From Agapetus fuscipes (lineage: Eukaryota > Arthropoda > Insecta > Trichoptera > Glossosomatidae), in assembly GCA_951799405.1 (NCBI GenBank), contig OX637346.1, forward strand, positions 11,493,215 through 11,557,214: a stretch of 64,000 bases of DNA. The letters run 5' to 3'. The position numbers and the translations under genes are program-made. The notes below the pieces were generated by a model. That model did no database searches, was not told the origin of the DNA, and was given only the letters and a program-made list of their open reading frames with translations. Of the stretch, positions 10,625-22,639 are shown in pieces (within the stretch, counting starts at the first letter, position 1; every line of letters begins with the position of its first letter).

Positions 10625-13289
10625 AACTCTGAACTTCAATAATCAACAGCTTCTCGTGGGAGGACTACGGAATGCAGATCCAGTGTTGGAGAGACCTGGA
10701 CAAATTCATTCCGATGATCTCATTGGATGTATTCATAGTGTATCTGTGAATGGGCGAGCCCTGAATCTGAGTAGCCCACTTACATCTCGGGCAATAGATT
10801 CAACTTGTAGCAGATCAGCAAATGGGCCTTGCTCTCAAACAACTAATCGCGACAATCCAAACAAAGGATGCGGAGGTTTTGGAAAGTGCCTTGATAGATG
10901 GAAGACAGCATCATGTGTCTGTGGGGCTCAACTCATATCTCCTGATTGCCACAATTCATTAGAACCAATATCAGTCAACGATGGTGGTTTTATAGAGTTT
11001 GTCATATCTGAAAAGCACAGACGTATGCAGCTGCTGGAATCATTGTACCGAGGATCCACTCTATGGTATAACCATAGACCAAAAAGATCGGCAATCTTAT
11101 CAAACATCAACAACTTTCCAATCCAATTATCTTCGCCAGCTAAAAGTATTTCAGTTCTTTTTCGCACCATCCGAACAGAGGGAATCATACTTTTTGCTGG
11201 AACTAATAAACACTACACATTGTTGGAACTAAAAGGAGGAAAAATTGTGTACACATCAAAGCAAGGAAGCTCTGTGAACATGACAGGATCACATCCAAAT
11301 GGAATCTCAGATGGTCAGTGGCACAACATCACCCTTCACTCACATAACCGAGGACTGCAACTTTTTATTGATAATATCCACATAGGAGATGAATTGGATT
11401 CTGCTGGTGTTCATGATTTCTTGGATCCGTATCTGACAGTCTTATCCCTTGGAGGTGTGAGGCGAGAATTCTACCAAAATTCAAATCCTTCAAACTTTGA
11501 GGGTTGCTTTGCAAATTTCAGTGTCAATAATGAGATTCAACCATTCAACGGTTCTGGAAGTGTGTTCGGTGAAGTTTTACAAAATGGAAAAGTGTTTCAT
11601 GGCTGTCACGGTCCTATTGGAATTGGCGCTGCACAAGCTCCTGATCCTTTGAGTATTGGAATAACACTGGTTATAGTATTCTTTGTTATATTGATTGTGG
11701 CAATTTTGGTCTCATTTGTGGTTTTCCGTCTAAGAAAGCAAAAGAAAGAAAAAACTGGAGGACATTCGGGTAAAGGCCCCGCACTGCACTCTAAGCAGAA
11801 CGGAGGATCAACAATAATGGGAGGACCTAACTTAGTTTCTTCTAGTGATGGGGCCATGATGAGTCGGGGACTGCACTCAGTAGATAATGTTGGATACTTA
11901 ACTGAAAATGGTGATGTCATCCGTGGAGTAGGTGGCCATCATATAGTAGGACCTGAGCTCATCTCCAAAAAATATAAAGAGAGAGAAATCATAGGAACTG
12001 AACATCAAAGACCACAACGACCTGACATAATTGAAAGAGAAGTGGTCGGTAAAAGTCCTCCTCTCAGGGAAGACCACCATCCACCACCTCCCCCATCTAA
12101 TCAAGTTCATCACCCGCACGATCATCCAGGGGGTATGGATATGAACTCAGAAACACCAGAGCACTATGACCTTGAAAATGCAAGTTCAATAGCTCCATCT
12201 GATATAGACATTGTTTATCACTATAAGGGTTATAGGGAAGCTGGAGGAATAAGGAAGTATAAAGCCACTCCACCTCCTGTGGCAAGCTACCAACACAAGC
12301 ACCAAGCTGCTCAGCAGCACAGGCACGCAGCCTTCCCCCGCGCCCCCCCACAGCCCGCTCAGCCTGCTGGGCCCAGGCCTCACCAAACAACACCACTAGC
12401 ACGTTTATCTCCCAGTAGTGAACTGAGTTCTCAACAGCCAAGAATACTTACTCTTCATGATATATCTGGGAAACCGCTTCAGAGTGCACTCTTAGCCACC
12501 ACATCTAGTTCGGGAGGAGTTGGCAAAGATGTTCTGCACAGCAACAGTGAAAGAAGTTTAAACAGCCCTGTCATGTCCCAACTAAGTGGGCAGAGCTCTT
12601 CAGCAAGTAGAAAAAACCCAGGAGCTCCTCCCCAAGCCCCGCATGTGGGCTCTGTGGGATCTGGGCCAATGGGATTGACTGCTGAAGAAATCGAAAGGTT
12701 GAATGCTCGACCGAGAACATCAAGTTTAGTGTCCACTCTGGATGCAGTATCCAGCAGCAGCGAGGCCCCCAGGGGGACGGGTCCTTCACATCATCTGCCT
12801 CATTTACATTCTCCTGCAGCTGATCATCACAGCTCGACTACAACAGATGAGAGTGGAAATGATAGCTTTACTTGTTCAGAAATAGAATATGATAATAATA
12901 GCCTCGGAGGTGACAAATATTCAAAACCAGATGATGATGACAGAAGAGCAAACGACAGTGGTAACACAAGCGCAGGCAAGCCACCCATGCTACCTCCTTC
13001 TTACGATGGATTTGACTCGTCTTTCCGGGGATCCCTGAGCACACTTGTAGCATCAGATGATGATCTTTCCACCCACATAGGAGGCCCTTTATACAGAGCT
13101 TCCGATGGTTCCCCTTCCGCCCCCACGGCTCTAGGCTGGGACTACCTGCTCAACTGGGGACCCAACTTTGAGAGCCTCGTCGGAGTTTTTAAAGATATAG
13201 CCGAGCTACCTGATTCCATGAATGGCAGAGTTCCTTCATCCCTACGTCTTCCTAATAGTGGTCCAAAACCTTCAGAAGAATATGTTTAA
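10625..13289 (+). CDS. ft: ft, last coding exon: laminin G, transmembrane and cytoplasmic domain
   Basis: The exon completes the split glycine codon and continues the first laminin G domain (to about 10815). A fifth EGF-like module follows (10824-10951), then the second laminin G domain (about 10984-11610). One membrane helix (about 11650-11728, SIGITLVIVFFVILIVAIL) is followed by a basic RLRKQKK stop-transfer. The cytoplasmic tail of about 519 residues holds Fat/FAT4-type blocks: ENASSIAPSDIDIVYHYKG (about 12172), PRILTLHDISGKPLQS (about 12438), AEEIERLNARPRTSSL (about 12680) and WDYLLNWGP with GVFKDIAELPD near the C-terminus (about 13135-13215). These tail blocks separate true Fat/FAT4 from Fat-like (kugelei, FAT1-3) cadherins. 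Proline- and histidine-rich tracts lie at about 12070-12120 and 12285-12400. The frame ends SEEYV with taa at 13287-13289. Confidence 0.95.
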
Positions 13290-14110
13290 TAGAAGCAGTA
13301 TTTATAGGACAAATAGTGAAATTGAACTGATTTAAACTTGTGTACATTGCTAGTGAATAAGTAACTATAGCATATTACTTTAATGAATTGATAAATTAAT
13401 GTTGAAAAGACCATCGCATTTGAAATATTACTTTTGTAAGTATTTATTGCCTTGTATCAAGGCATATTTATGATACTTTCTTGCCATATTGCAATATAAG
13501 TAAAACAGAGATGTATCAAGATTAAGAGAAAACTAACACAAACATGTACAGTAGGTAGAACATATTCCAATTTATCAATGATGGCGAAATGACCTCAATC
13601 GTGTAAATAATAAGAATAGTAATTATTTAATAAGTAATGTTTTATATCGTCAACTTATGAAATCTACACAAACCACATTGTAAAAATTATTATGATTTGT
13701 TTGATATTTTATTTTCTTACCTCTTAATACTTAAATTTTGTATAATTAACCATGTGAAATATTCCATTAAAAACAACAAATTGTTCATGCTTTATTAAAG
13801 TAAACATTTTTTTTAAATTATGGCATTTAACGGAAATGCGATACAAATAATTTGTACAAAATTGATTAAAAAAATCATGTTTTTCTTGATTTAATACATA
13901 CATATATTAGATCACTTTTTGGTTCACTAAATAACTAGATCAGTGTCATATTATACAAATGAATACATTTGAGAAGTATTGTTAATATTGTGAATAGCCA
14001 TACAATGTAAATGTGCCAAATATGTATGACTGTTTTCGTAAACGCATGGTAGGACTGAACACTATTCTTGTATAATAAACTTGAAATAAATTGTGTCATA
14101 TGCATAAATA
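13290..14110 (+). other. ft: Probable ft 3' untranslated region with poly(A) signals
   Basis: This is AT-rich non-coding sequence directly after the ft stop. Two overlapping-spaced AATAAA signals at 14074-14079 and 14085-14090 are followed by a tgt/gtctt-rich stretch suitable for cleavage near 14105-14125. An earlier, weaker attaaa occurs near 13766. No repeat family of this window is seen in it. The end point is inferred from the signals alone. Confidence 0.6.
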
Positions 14111-14783
14111 ACAAGTCTTGTTTTATTCTTCTTCCCTAGATTAACATTATATGTATGGTGGTACACAGACTATAATGAATGTGGTTGAAAACAAAACTAA
14201 CTATAGGCGCCATCTTGTACAGCATAACTTTTGAAGCTAACTGTGGAGTTACACTGTATGAATTATATATAATACAGATGTTCTCTATCTAATAATAACT
14301 TATCCGAATTCGCCAACCACATTATCGAATCAAACTTCTTCACGCAAATACATACAGACCGACTTTAACAGCTCTCGAGACCATAAAAAATAATAAAAAT
14401 TCAAATTCTGTCAATTCCCTATGAAATAACTTTTTGATAACTAATCCTTTCTTGATCTTGTTTCCAAGAAACAATAATAATAACTGTGTCACAAGCAGTC
14501 CCAGCACCCCTCCCACTTAATTTTATGTTATTAGTAATATTTTGTACCTGATGATGGAAACATTGTTTTGAAATCAGCACATTATTTAAAATACATCTCA
14601 TCTTTTTGTGACAATTACTTAAAAAATAAATGAACTTCTTAACCATACTAAGAAGTTCACAAAAAAATTTCAAGATAATCGTTTAAAAAAGTACTTAACA
14701 AAAAAATATATGGTAAAAAACACACTTCAAACTAAGTAATTAATTTTTGAAAAGATTTTTGTGAAACACTGTGGAAATTCATT
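14111..14783. other. Intergenic DNA between ft and PIGA with a hammerhead-like core
   Basis: No gene is visible. At 14548-14573 the + strand reads CTGATGA, a short stem GAAAC/GTTTT with a 3-base loop, and GAAA, the same arrangement as at the other hammerhead-like loci. The flanks are too diverged to prove that it belongs to the same repeat. The rest is AT-rich sequence without recognised features. Confidence 0.4.
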
Positions 14784-15043
14784 TTAAAAAATTGATTATT
14801 TTTCAATAAAACATTAAAAAATAAAAGAAATTAAAAACTTTGTTTTATTCCACTTTTATTGTTTTTGAGTATGTTACAAACGTTTTCGGAATACCTTCCA
14901 TCATCGTAATTGTTGTTACCCGATGATGGAAGGTATTCCGAAAACGTTTGTAACATACTCAAAAACAATAAAAGTGGAATAAAACAAAGTTTTTAATTTC
15001 TTTTATTTTTTAATGTTTTATTGAAAAATAATCAATTTTTTAA
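14784..15043. repeat. Perfect palindrome: 123-bp arms, 14-base centre
   Basis: The arms at 14784-14906 and 14921-15043 appear to be exact reverse complements throughout, with the unpaired centre taattgttgttacc. The arm sequence (ccgaaaacgtttg, then caataaaagtggaataaaac) is the same repeat as at 10309, 34545 and 47860. The right arm begins with CCGATGA, a stem GGAA/TTCC and GAAA (14920-14943), a hammerhead-like core with one change at its second base. Perfect identity of the arms suggests a recent or gene-converted inverted duplication. Confidence 0.85.
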
Positions 15044-16150
15044 GTAATTAAGCCACAAAATAATATGGCAAAGAGTTTCAGGAATGACTACAAGGATTTC
15101 AAGTTAGTCGTCTTGAGATGCACATTTAATATTTACATAACTTTTATTTTGACTAAATAAGAAATGAATTAGAAAATTATAAGGATTACAAATTAAGACA
15201 GCTTGATGACAACTCTTTCCATCATGGATTGCTTACTCAACTGTCCAGCCTGCTCAAGGTATATTTGGGACGGTGATTAAATTGTTTGTATCAAGGGTGA
15301 TAGCAACTGTTTATTGTCTGCATTTCTTACCATCATAATTGCGTAGCCGGCTTCTTTAGGCAATGCCCGAGCTACTGGGGAAAACAACTGATCTTTGTGA
15401 CTATCGCATGGACCAATGGACACATGGATGTTATTTGGAAGCCAATAATTTCACAGAAATTTGCACATCCGCCAACACTAGCACCCTATAGCAAAGTGAT
15501 GTGTGGACCATCACTTTTATCTCACCTTTAAGAATCCACCTCGGACTTGCCCAACCAACTGTACATTAAGCGCCCTTGGGGTGGATAGCGTTACTAAACG
15601 GCACTATGTAAAATTGGTAAATATTATTATCAGGCTTATTTATTTAAAATTACATATGATAAGAGAGCGCCATTTTTGTATGTGTCACACCTCAAGGGCC
15701 CTCTCCGATCACGGATAAGACTTTTTGAAAAGGTGTGTCTTGAGTGCTCCGCGAAATACACCCACAGATTTGTCATGATGCTGATTACTCAGCTCTTAGA
15801 GTTGACTTAAAGATGATTTTGAAATTGTTGAATGTACAAATAGAACAAATAAAAACAATTTAAAAATCCTTTTTGAAGCTGCAATACAAACATTAGGCTA
15901 AAAAACTTAAAGGAAAGAATGTGAGCAAACTGCGAGTAAAATGAATATATTGAGCAAGATAAAAATACATCAATTGATATATCACACACAAATAATGATT
16001 ATAATGACAATTAATGGCTTTCCTATACGTATTGATCATATCACAGGTATTAATTTGTTAAATAGACACTGGGCATTTTTTATAATTGCAATTTCTAATG
16101 AATAAAATATGGCATTTAAATTATTTGTCAATTTTAACTTTCTTAATTAA
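15044..16150. other. Intergenic / PIGA 3' flank
   Basis: This AT-rich stretch holds no recognised gene. The part nearest 16150 should include the PIGA 3' untranslated region on the minus strand. Minus-strand poly(A) signals are possible, for example around 15647, but none stands out. Short open frames at 15503-15718 and 15807-15989 have no recognisable domain. Confidence 0.4.
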
Positions 16151-17476
16151 TTATAATTTGTCATCTACGGGCACAGACTTTTTTTTAACAGATTGTGGTC
16201 CCGTCATATCTTTTGCAATATCAATATGTTTCTTGGGCACATACCACTCCATAAATTGAATTATCAAATACACTAAACTAACAACCAGCAAGTATGGCCA
16301 AACTCCACAATGTATGTACTTTTTCAATTTCTCACCTAAACATTTTTCTGGTTCGCTCAATATTCTATTATACACAATTTCAGTTCTTTGGGTAATATTT
16401 ACCCAACTGTACATACTGCGGACCATTCTGTTACACTCATATGGACACATATTTCTGCCACACTTGAGATCTTCTATAGCCTTTTCTAATCCTGCAATAA
16501 GACTCTCAACATTTGGTTCAGTCAGGTAGATAAGTTTTTCTGGCAGCACTTCCGGGATTCCTCCAACTTTAGTGGACACGACTTGTAAGCCACAGGCCGC
16601 TGCTTCAACAATTGCCATACAGTAAGCCTCAGTGAGAGAAGTATTCAGGAATATCTGCCCTTTGTTCAACACTTTCTTGATTTGTGAATGCTCCAAGCTG
16701 CCAAGCAAAGTGATCTGGTCTTGTAATCCTTTTCTCTCCCTCACTTGCTGTAACAACCACATCTTAGGTCCGTCTCCTCCCACAATAAAGTTAATGTTAC
16801 GATATCTAGGACACATTTCCGCCATAACGGCTGCCATCAGGTCCACACCCTTGCGATAAACAAGCCTTGATACAATCACAATAGTAATTTTATTTGGGTC
16901 TCTCTTGGAAGGATCTGGAGTAAAGGCTAAGGCATCAACAGCATTAGGGATAACAGATACTTTTTGGCAAGGGACTTTTGCCCGGAGGACGGTGTTTTCT
17001 TTTCCAGTGTGAGACACACAAATACAGTGATCGGAGTCAGCCAACGCCAACTCTAGAAACTTGTTAGTCAACACAGCAGAAGTGTCAGCGAATCCGAACA
17101 AGCTGTGATCTGTGAACACTCTCTTTAGTCCCATCAGACCACCAATGAGGCAAACTTCATGCCCTAATGCACTAAATGCAGAATGCCCGTGAATGATGTC
17201 AACTCTCTCTCGTATTAGGATGTAGCGTATCAAAGGAATGTTACAAATCATTGTTGGTAAGATGCATTGATTGTAAAATACTTTAATAGGCAAATAATAC
17301 ACTTTCAGTCCTTCAGTCATGTACCGTATTCCAGTTCGTTGTCCATATGAATGAGTGATGACTATAACCTTGTAGTTTCGACGAATCAGGCATTGCGATA
17401 AGTTGAATATGTGCTCCTCAACCCCGCCCATATTTGGGTAGAAAAAATCTGACGCCATGCATATTACTTTGGGCAT
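16151..17476 (-). CDS. PIGA: PIGA, GPI-GlcNAc transferase catalytic subunit
   Basis: The protein transfers GlcNAc from UDP-GlcNAc to phosphatidylinositol on the cytosolic face of the ER, the first step of GPI-anchor synthesis, within the PIGA/C/H/P/Q/Y complex. The frame of 441 codons starts MPKVICMASDFFYPNMGG, the family's N-terminal signature. It has FTDHSLFGFAD, VIPNAVD, the GT4 segments SRLVYRKG and GGDGPK, and the nucleotide-sugar site NTSLTEAYCMAIVEAA followed by GGIPEVLPE. A C-terminal membrane helix (YLLVVSLVYLIIQF, about residues 393-410) precedes a short tail; human PIGA has the same layout at 484 residues. I chose the ATG at 17476 because the further upstream in-frame codon (17485) is GTG. 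The frame stays open upstream to a possible acceptor (tcag, minus strand, ending near 17489), so a 5' UTR intron or short coding exon is possible. All recognisable domains lie in one exon. Confidence 0.95.
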   Translation of the reverse strand: MPKVICMASDFFYPNMGGVEEHIFNLSQCLIRRNYKVIVITHSYGQRTGIRYMTEGLKVYYLPIKVFYNQCILPTMICNIPLIRYILIRERVDIIHGHSAFSALGHEVCLIGGLMGLKRVFTDHSLFGFADTSAVLTNKFLELALADSDHCICVSHTGKENTVLRAKVPCQKVSVIPNAVDALAFTPDPSKRDPNKITIVIVSRLVYRKGVDLMAAVMAEMCPRYRNINFIVGGDGPKMWLLQQVRERKGLQDQITLLGSLEHSQIKKVLNKGQIFLNTSLTEAYCMAIVEAAACGLQVVSTKVGGIPEVLPEKLIYLTEPNVESLIAGLEKAIEDLKCGRNMCPYECNRMVRSMYSWVNITQRTEIVYNRILSEPEKCLGEKLKKYIHCGVWPYLLVVSLVYLIIQFMEWYVPKKHIDIAKDMTGPQSVKKKSVPVDDKL

Positions 17477-18125
17477 TTTCAGCACTCCTGATTTACAGTA
17501 CCTACTTGAAACAAAATAAATATTATTTTATTAGCATTTCTTCTTTGCGTCAACACCTGTTTTTTTACAGTTAAACAGTAAAACAAAAACTTAATTTATA
17601 TTATTGATGAATTTCATAACCTTATAACTGATTATAAAACTAAGTTAAGCTTGAATCCGGGAGTTAATTTGAAATGATAACCTCAAAAAAATTTTGGAGT
17701 CATGTTATGACAGATTATGACATACCAAACATTGGCAAGACTGCTTACGAAAGTCGTTAGGTAGATTTTATTTTATGTTAAAATAATGCTTCGCACACAT
17801 CGTATCGTCCTTTTTTAATACAGTTTTCACTTAGATCTGTGAGTTTTCAAAATGAAAAAATTAAATTAAATGCAAAGAACGTCTTTTTGCTAAAATAACG
17901 AATTAAATAGGTATTTTATGTGCCTACCTATTTTGTATCCTGATGTTGTCGAGAATGTTTGTAAATAGGGGTTTATTTTTTGTAGTGGTAGCACTGGAAG
18001 TAACCTTCAGAATCCAAAGTTGCATCTGTCAGATTTTAGTTGTCACTGTCAGTTGGTCAGCTGGAAATATGGTCGTCAGTTGGTGTTTATAGCGAAATCC
18101 TATATTTATCGTAATTTCGATAACA
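17477..18125. promoter_or_regulatory. Shared PIGA / oaf head-to-head promoter region
   Basis: About 650 bp separates the PIGA start codon (minus strand) from the oaf start codon (plus strand), so both promoters must lie in or near it. A possible PIGA 5' UTR intron has an acceptor near 17489 and a donor-like gtaagc on the minus strand near 17748. No TATA box in a convincing position and no repeat family was recognised. Transcription start sites are unknown. Confidence 0.5.
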
Positions 18126-18233
18126 ATGTACACTGTGTATAATAATGACAAATTTGTGCATTTAATAACGGTGCTCTTAATATTTGTGATAGAAATAGGA
18201 AATACACAACTCTTAATAAATGTTAAAAATCAG
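18126..18233 (+). CDS. oaf: oaf exon 1: signal peptide and start of Out at first
   Basis: The ATG at 18126 opens a 36-codon exon. It has a hydrophobic core, VHLITVLLIFVIEIG, typical of a signal peptide, then TQLLINVKNQ, the start of the conserved Oaf domain. The donor cag|gtgggc at 18233/18234 leaves codon phase 0, which fits exon 2. Oaf proteins are secreted or luminal; in Drosophila the gene is known for a role in neural development, and the molecular function is not settled. The next in-frame sequence runs into a stop, confirming the splice. Confidence 0.85.
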
Positions 18234-20860
18234 GTGGGCATCGCATGACATTGTTTTGTTTACGATTTTTACAAATCAGAGCTCCATTGTTGTCAATGTT
18301 TATAGTTAAACAACTGTCAACTTACATAAAATGTGCATATGTAAGGTGTACGATATTTATAAAGTAGAAATAATCTTGTAAATACCACATAACCTCTATT
18401 TCAAATGTCCATAAAGTGTGACAACCACTTAAGCCGCTATGAAAGCAAAATTTACAAATATACTCTTCGATTAGTTTCTTTACTTTGTCATAACACGTAG
18501 AAATATTTGCACTTTCTACCTGATTTTTTGTTTTCCGAAATGCAAACAAAAACCTACACCTAAAATTGCACATTTATTTCTTGCTAAGTAAAGTAAATAT
18601 ATGCATTCTAAATAAAACATTTGATTTCTACTAAATTTTATAGAACCAAAATAATTATAATCAAAAACTTTTATTTTCATTCGGTTTATTTTGATAAAGT
18701 AGAAATCAAATATGAATTTTCACAGTGTTAATACACAAACCATACAAAAAAAAACATTTATTTTAAGTAATGTAATGACTTTATTTTTCCATATTATTAT
18801 AAATAAACTTCTATAACATTACAAGCAAGCATTTACAAATGGAATAGTATTTCAAATCCAAATCTAGTATTTACAAAAGATATAATCACAAATATGTTTT
18901 TTGAAATATACAAATATAGTAGACAAATCTGTTGATTTTTTTTTTAGTTTTTAACATCTTCACATTAGAAATAATATATATTCACTTACACATGCATGCA
19001 ATGAGGTCATCACATGCATTGACATAGACAAGTGTGTCGTCACCTGGCTGGGTTGCTAGAGAAAAGGAAAAAAATATATATTATTTGTTGCTATAATTTA
19101 TTTTTTGTAGAATAATCAACTTCTTACCATGGTCGATGCTTCTTACTATCTGATACAAAAATAATAAGACACATATTTAATAATGTATTAACCACTTGAG
19201 TTCTTTCTTGGAAGCTCAACCAGAAATTCTCTTTAAGATGTTGACTACCCCTGTTTCAGGGAAGGTCGGCAAAAGTTGTGGGGCTTATGTTCATTTGAGG
19301 TTTGGATTTTATTTGTAAGTACGCATTCAGCATTTGTAAGCGCGAACTACACGTGTTGGTTTGTGGGCTTGCATCGGAGAGCTTTAAATGAATATATCCT
19401 TGCAACTTAGATTATATTATTATAGATTATATAGACTAAGAAGTCAACAAAATGTCAAGAGACTGATAAAACTCTATGTAAAGATTTTTTGTCTGAAGTT
19501 TCAAGTAACTATAAGCTCCGCCTGTGTGTTTTGAAGTTATTGTGCAATTACAAATGATTCCGTTTCATAGAAGGCGTCCATTTTCATAATTAACAGTTGA
19601 CTGAAAGATAAAGCACAAATACTTAAAATAACTCATGAATCACAAATTGGTAAGTTGAGGTTCTGCAAAAATGTAATGTAAACGAGCCAACCAGAAGAAA
19701 CAACCCTTTTTTATGTGACATAAATGTCTACTTTTGAAGTACAAAATTATCCTTCTCATCCATGGTATCCTCAAACATTGTCAACTGATGCATCAATATC
19801 TTTAAAAGAACATAGCCGTGCCAGTTTCAAAACTTGAATGTAAACTCTTCACAGGTCTTGGACTGGTGCTAGTTTTAAAGCACTATTTGGTGAAACAAAT
19901 TTCCCAATTCTCTATAAGCATTAAGCACTATAAAAAAATGCTCCTCAAAAACTGCATATCAGACATAGTCATTGAAATAAAAGTCACTTAAGTGAAAATA
20001 CATGACGGAATAAAAAATCTATGAATTAACTACACAAAAAAACACAATAGGATATGTCCTAAGAAATTTATTATGACCTCTTTTAAGCCATTCAAGGTCC
20101 TCTCAACTCTATGGGGCTCAACACTAGACACTAAGACCCTAAAATTTTTGGAACATGAGCTATCTAACATAATATTTTTAAATCATTGATCAAATCACTG
20201 ATACGTTGATAAATGCTCAAAATGAAATAATATGAGTCAAGTCCACTTCAACACAATTTTGTTCCAGAAAATAATTGTATGTTATGCCACTGTTATTTGT
20301 GGGATTCTGTAAACAAGAGGATAAAAAAGTGAACATATTTTAATTATAAATCTTTTTTATGGTTAATATTAAATAAGAGTGATATTTAAATAAATGTCAA
20401 AGTAGGCTTGGCTTATTATCCATAGATAGGAATTAAACTACACATATGTGTGTACATTAAAAGGTAATTTCACCGACGTATCTCAAGTGATATTTAGAAG
20501 TTTGTGGTTCTAAAAATCGAATGCACATAAGTATTCAAATCTCATATGTATGGACTTTAAAATTATGTGTGTATTGTTCTAATTGCCAATCAAATTCAAC
20601 TAAGGGGAATATGAAATTTAGTACTTAGTTGTTGGTAAAATCAGATATGACAAATTCTATCTCGGAAAGGTATCAAGTGTTGCTGGGCTTATGATAACTT
20701 AATGTATAAATATATTTGCAAATTTCAATTGAAGATAGATTGATCAATAGTATAAAGACATTGTGTTATTTAGCTTTTTGCTCAAAAAAAAATCTTATAC
20801 AGTGCACTCTTATAAATCTGATTTAAGGCACTTACAAGATTTTGTTGATTCCTTGTTCAG
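18234..20860 (+). other. oaf: oaf intron 1 (2.6 kb)
   Basis: This is an AT-rich GT-AG intron, phase 0, ending cttgttcag at 20860. It holds a 16-bp inverted repeat of catttgatttctact at 18618-18632 and 18700-18714, and a D-family copy at 19245-19432. The remainder (about 19440-20820) shows no recognised feature. Confidence 0.8.
19245..19432 (+). repeat. D-family repeat, 5'-truncated
   Basis: The copy starts within the cccctgtttcagggaagg block and runs to the gcaacttagattat tail with a short attata repeat. The front third of the family is missing. Confidence 0.75.
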
Positions 20861-20974
20861 GGTGGAGATGTGGTGCAGGAGACCATATGGTCCAATGTCA
20901 GTGAGGATACGGTGACCCTGGAGTTCCAGCGGCCTGACGGTACGCTGCTCACACAGCTGATAGACTTTACCAAT
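20861..20974 (+). CDS. oaf: oaf exon 2
   Basis: This 38-codon exon reads GGDVVQETIWSNVSEDTVTL then EFQRPDGTLLTQLIDFTN, closely matching the N-terminal conserved block of Out at first proteins. The acceptor is ttgttcag|ggt and the donor aat|gtaagt; both ends are phase 0, consistent with exons 1 and 3. It is clearly richer in G+C than the introns around it. An Asn-Val-Ser sequon (NVS) is a possible N-glycosylation site in the lumen. Confidence 0.92.
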
Positions 20975-21369
20975 GTAAGTATACATCATAATATTATTAA
21001 TATTTAAACAAAGAAAACAATGATGAAGTTTTTGTTTTGAAGTACATTAAATGACCTTTAAAATCATTTTTTTCACTATTGAGAACTTCATGATTGCAGA
21101 TTTTATGACAAATGATTTGCCATGAAGATAGTTACAAGTTGAAAATATTTTTACCTGCCTGTTCTGATATTTTGATACCTACTTAAAAGCAGTAAATGGT
21201 AGATGTTTGTTTATACCAATGGTTTATACCTACTTGTAAAATAAAATTATTTGGGAAAATATTTTAATCGATGGCAGAACTGGTTTTAACTGGCAAATTA
21301 ATTTCGAATTAACAAATTTCGGATGCAATAAAACTTTACATACCCAAATAATTATTTATGATATTTGTT

Positions 21370-21600
21370 CCTTGACTTTTAGGTTGTTATAAAACTGACC
21401 ACCCATACTGTAAAAAAACACTTTACTAATTTCACCCCTTGTGTCAGGGAAGGATGGCAATAGTTACAGAGGGCTCATTTTTGTTCATTTGAGATTTGTT
21501 TTTTTTATTTTGTAAGTGCACATTTGGCATGTGTATGCGCTAGCTTACACGTTTTTTTTGTAAAAGTGCATTAAATATGAACTTACTTAAACGTTAATAC
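21370..21600 (+). repeat. D-family repeat, diverged
   Basis: Full-length but heavily diverged: cttgacttttaggttg, then gaccacccatactgtaaaaa, then gtgtcagggaaggatgg, and a decayed tail after ttaaatatgaa. Confidence 0.65.
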
Positions 21601-22517
21601 ATCTGTGACTTTTGTTGTTGTTTCCCGTCTATAACATCGATCAGTATGAAATAATTTCATCTTGATTCAAAATCTTTCATATTGTTCGATTGTTTATGAT
21701 ATTGAATTCCACGGACTCATCATAAATTTAATATCCATTCTTTTATGGCTGCATCTATACCATTGTAATCAGGAAAGTGCATTTCGCAAAAAAAGGAATC
21801 TCTTCGACCTGCATTGTGATTTGCTTAGTTTGCAATTGTGTCGTATAGACTGTACTCACTATAACTTATAAGTAGAGGCATGTAGTGCTTTGTTGCAGGG
21901 ATGCAATTTCCTGTCTTCTTGAATGTTGAACTGTCCCCTGCGCCCTCCTCCCCCCCCCCCCTACCTCATGCAATCACCAAGCCCTCCCTCCTAGTAATAC
22001 TCGTATAACCAGTGATCCATTGTCATTGAGATGACAATATTTTTATGACATTTTATTTTATAATATTGAATGCGTATTGATTAGTTGATCACAGATTTAT
22101 AGAAATTCGAAAGTGTTTTTTTCTTATTCCTTGCATCACTGCGCAATAAATGTTTGCTAGATTTCACACCTTCAGTAAAAATATTGTAATTTGGTTCATT
22201 GGTTAACCACCTTCAAGGTAAAACTAAAGTACTGATTCACTGATTGGAGAAATTGTGGATTAAACATTTTATTGCGAGTAACTTCTCATTGTACCTAAAG
22301 TGAACCCATAATAAACTACTTCTCATGACAAACTTTTTAACTACAAGATTTTCACGCTTTTGTTGTGGTTTCTCTCGTAGAAAATAAGAAAAACATGCAT
22401 TTACCTGAAAAATCCATTTTAGCTTAAAATGTCACTTATTCAGTTTTACCTGTAAGGTATCGATTTGTATTTTTTTGCTGCCTGCCAAAGAAAAGCGTTT
22501 TATTATATTCCATTTTA

Positions 22518-22634
22518 TACGCAACGCAACTAAGCTACACATAAAGTGAAACTTCTTGGCGCGTTATCCCCGAAGGGTTTCGCATGTGGCGACTGGAACC
22601 TATTTATTTTTACAAGTAAGGGGGCCGGCGGTGC
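22518..22634 (-). repeat. SINE family A, 3' fragment
   Basis: Only the 3' third of family A is present on the minus strand, from gccggcccccttact to ctaagttgcgttgcg. It is 5'-truncated, as expected for incomplete reverse transcription. Confidence 0.75.
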
Positions 22635-22639
22635 GCTTA

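Noticed and set aside
12097..12441. Minus-strand open frame of 114 codons within ft
   Set aside because: It lies opposite the His/Pro-rich part of the Fat cytoplasmic domain and is explained by its codon composition. The plus-strand protein has recognisable conserved blocks.
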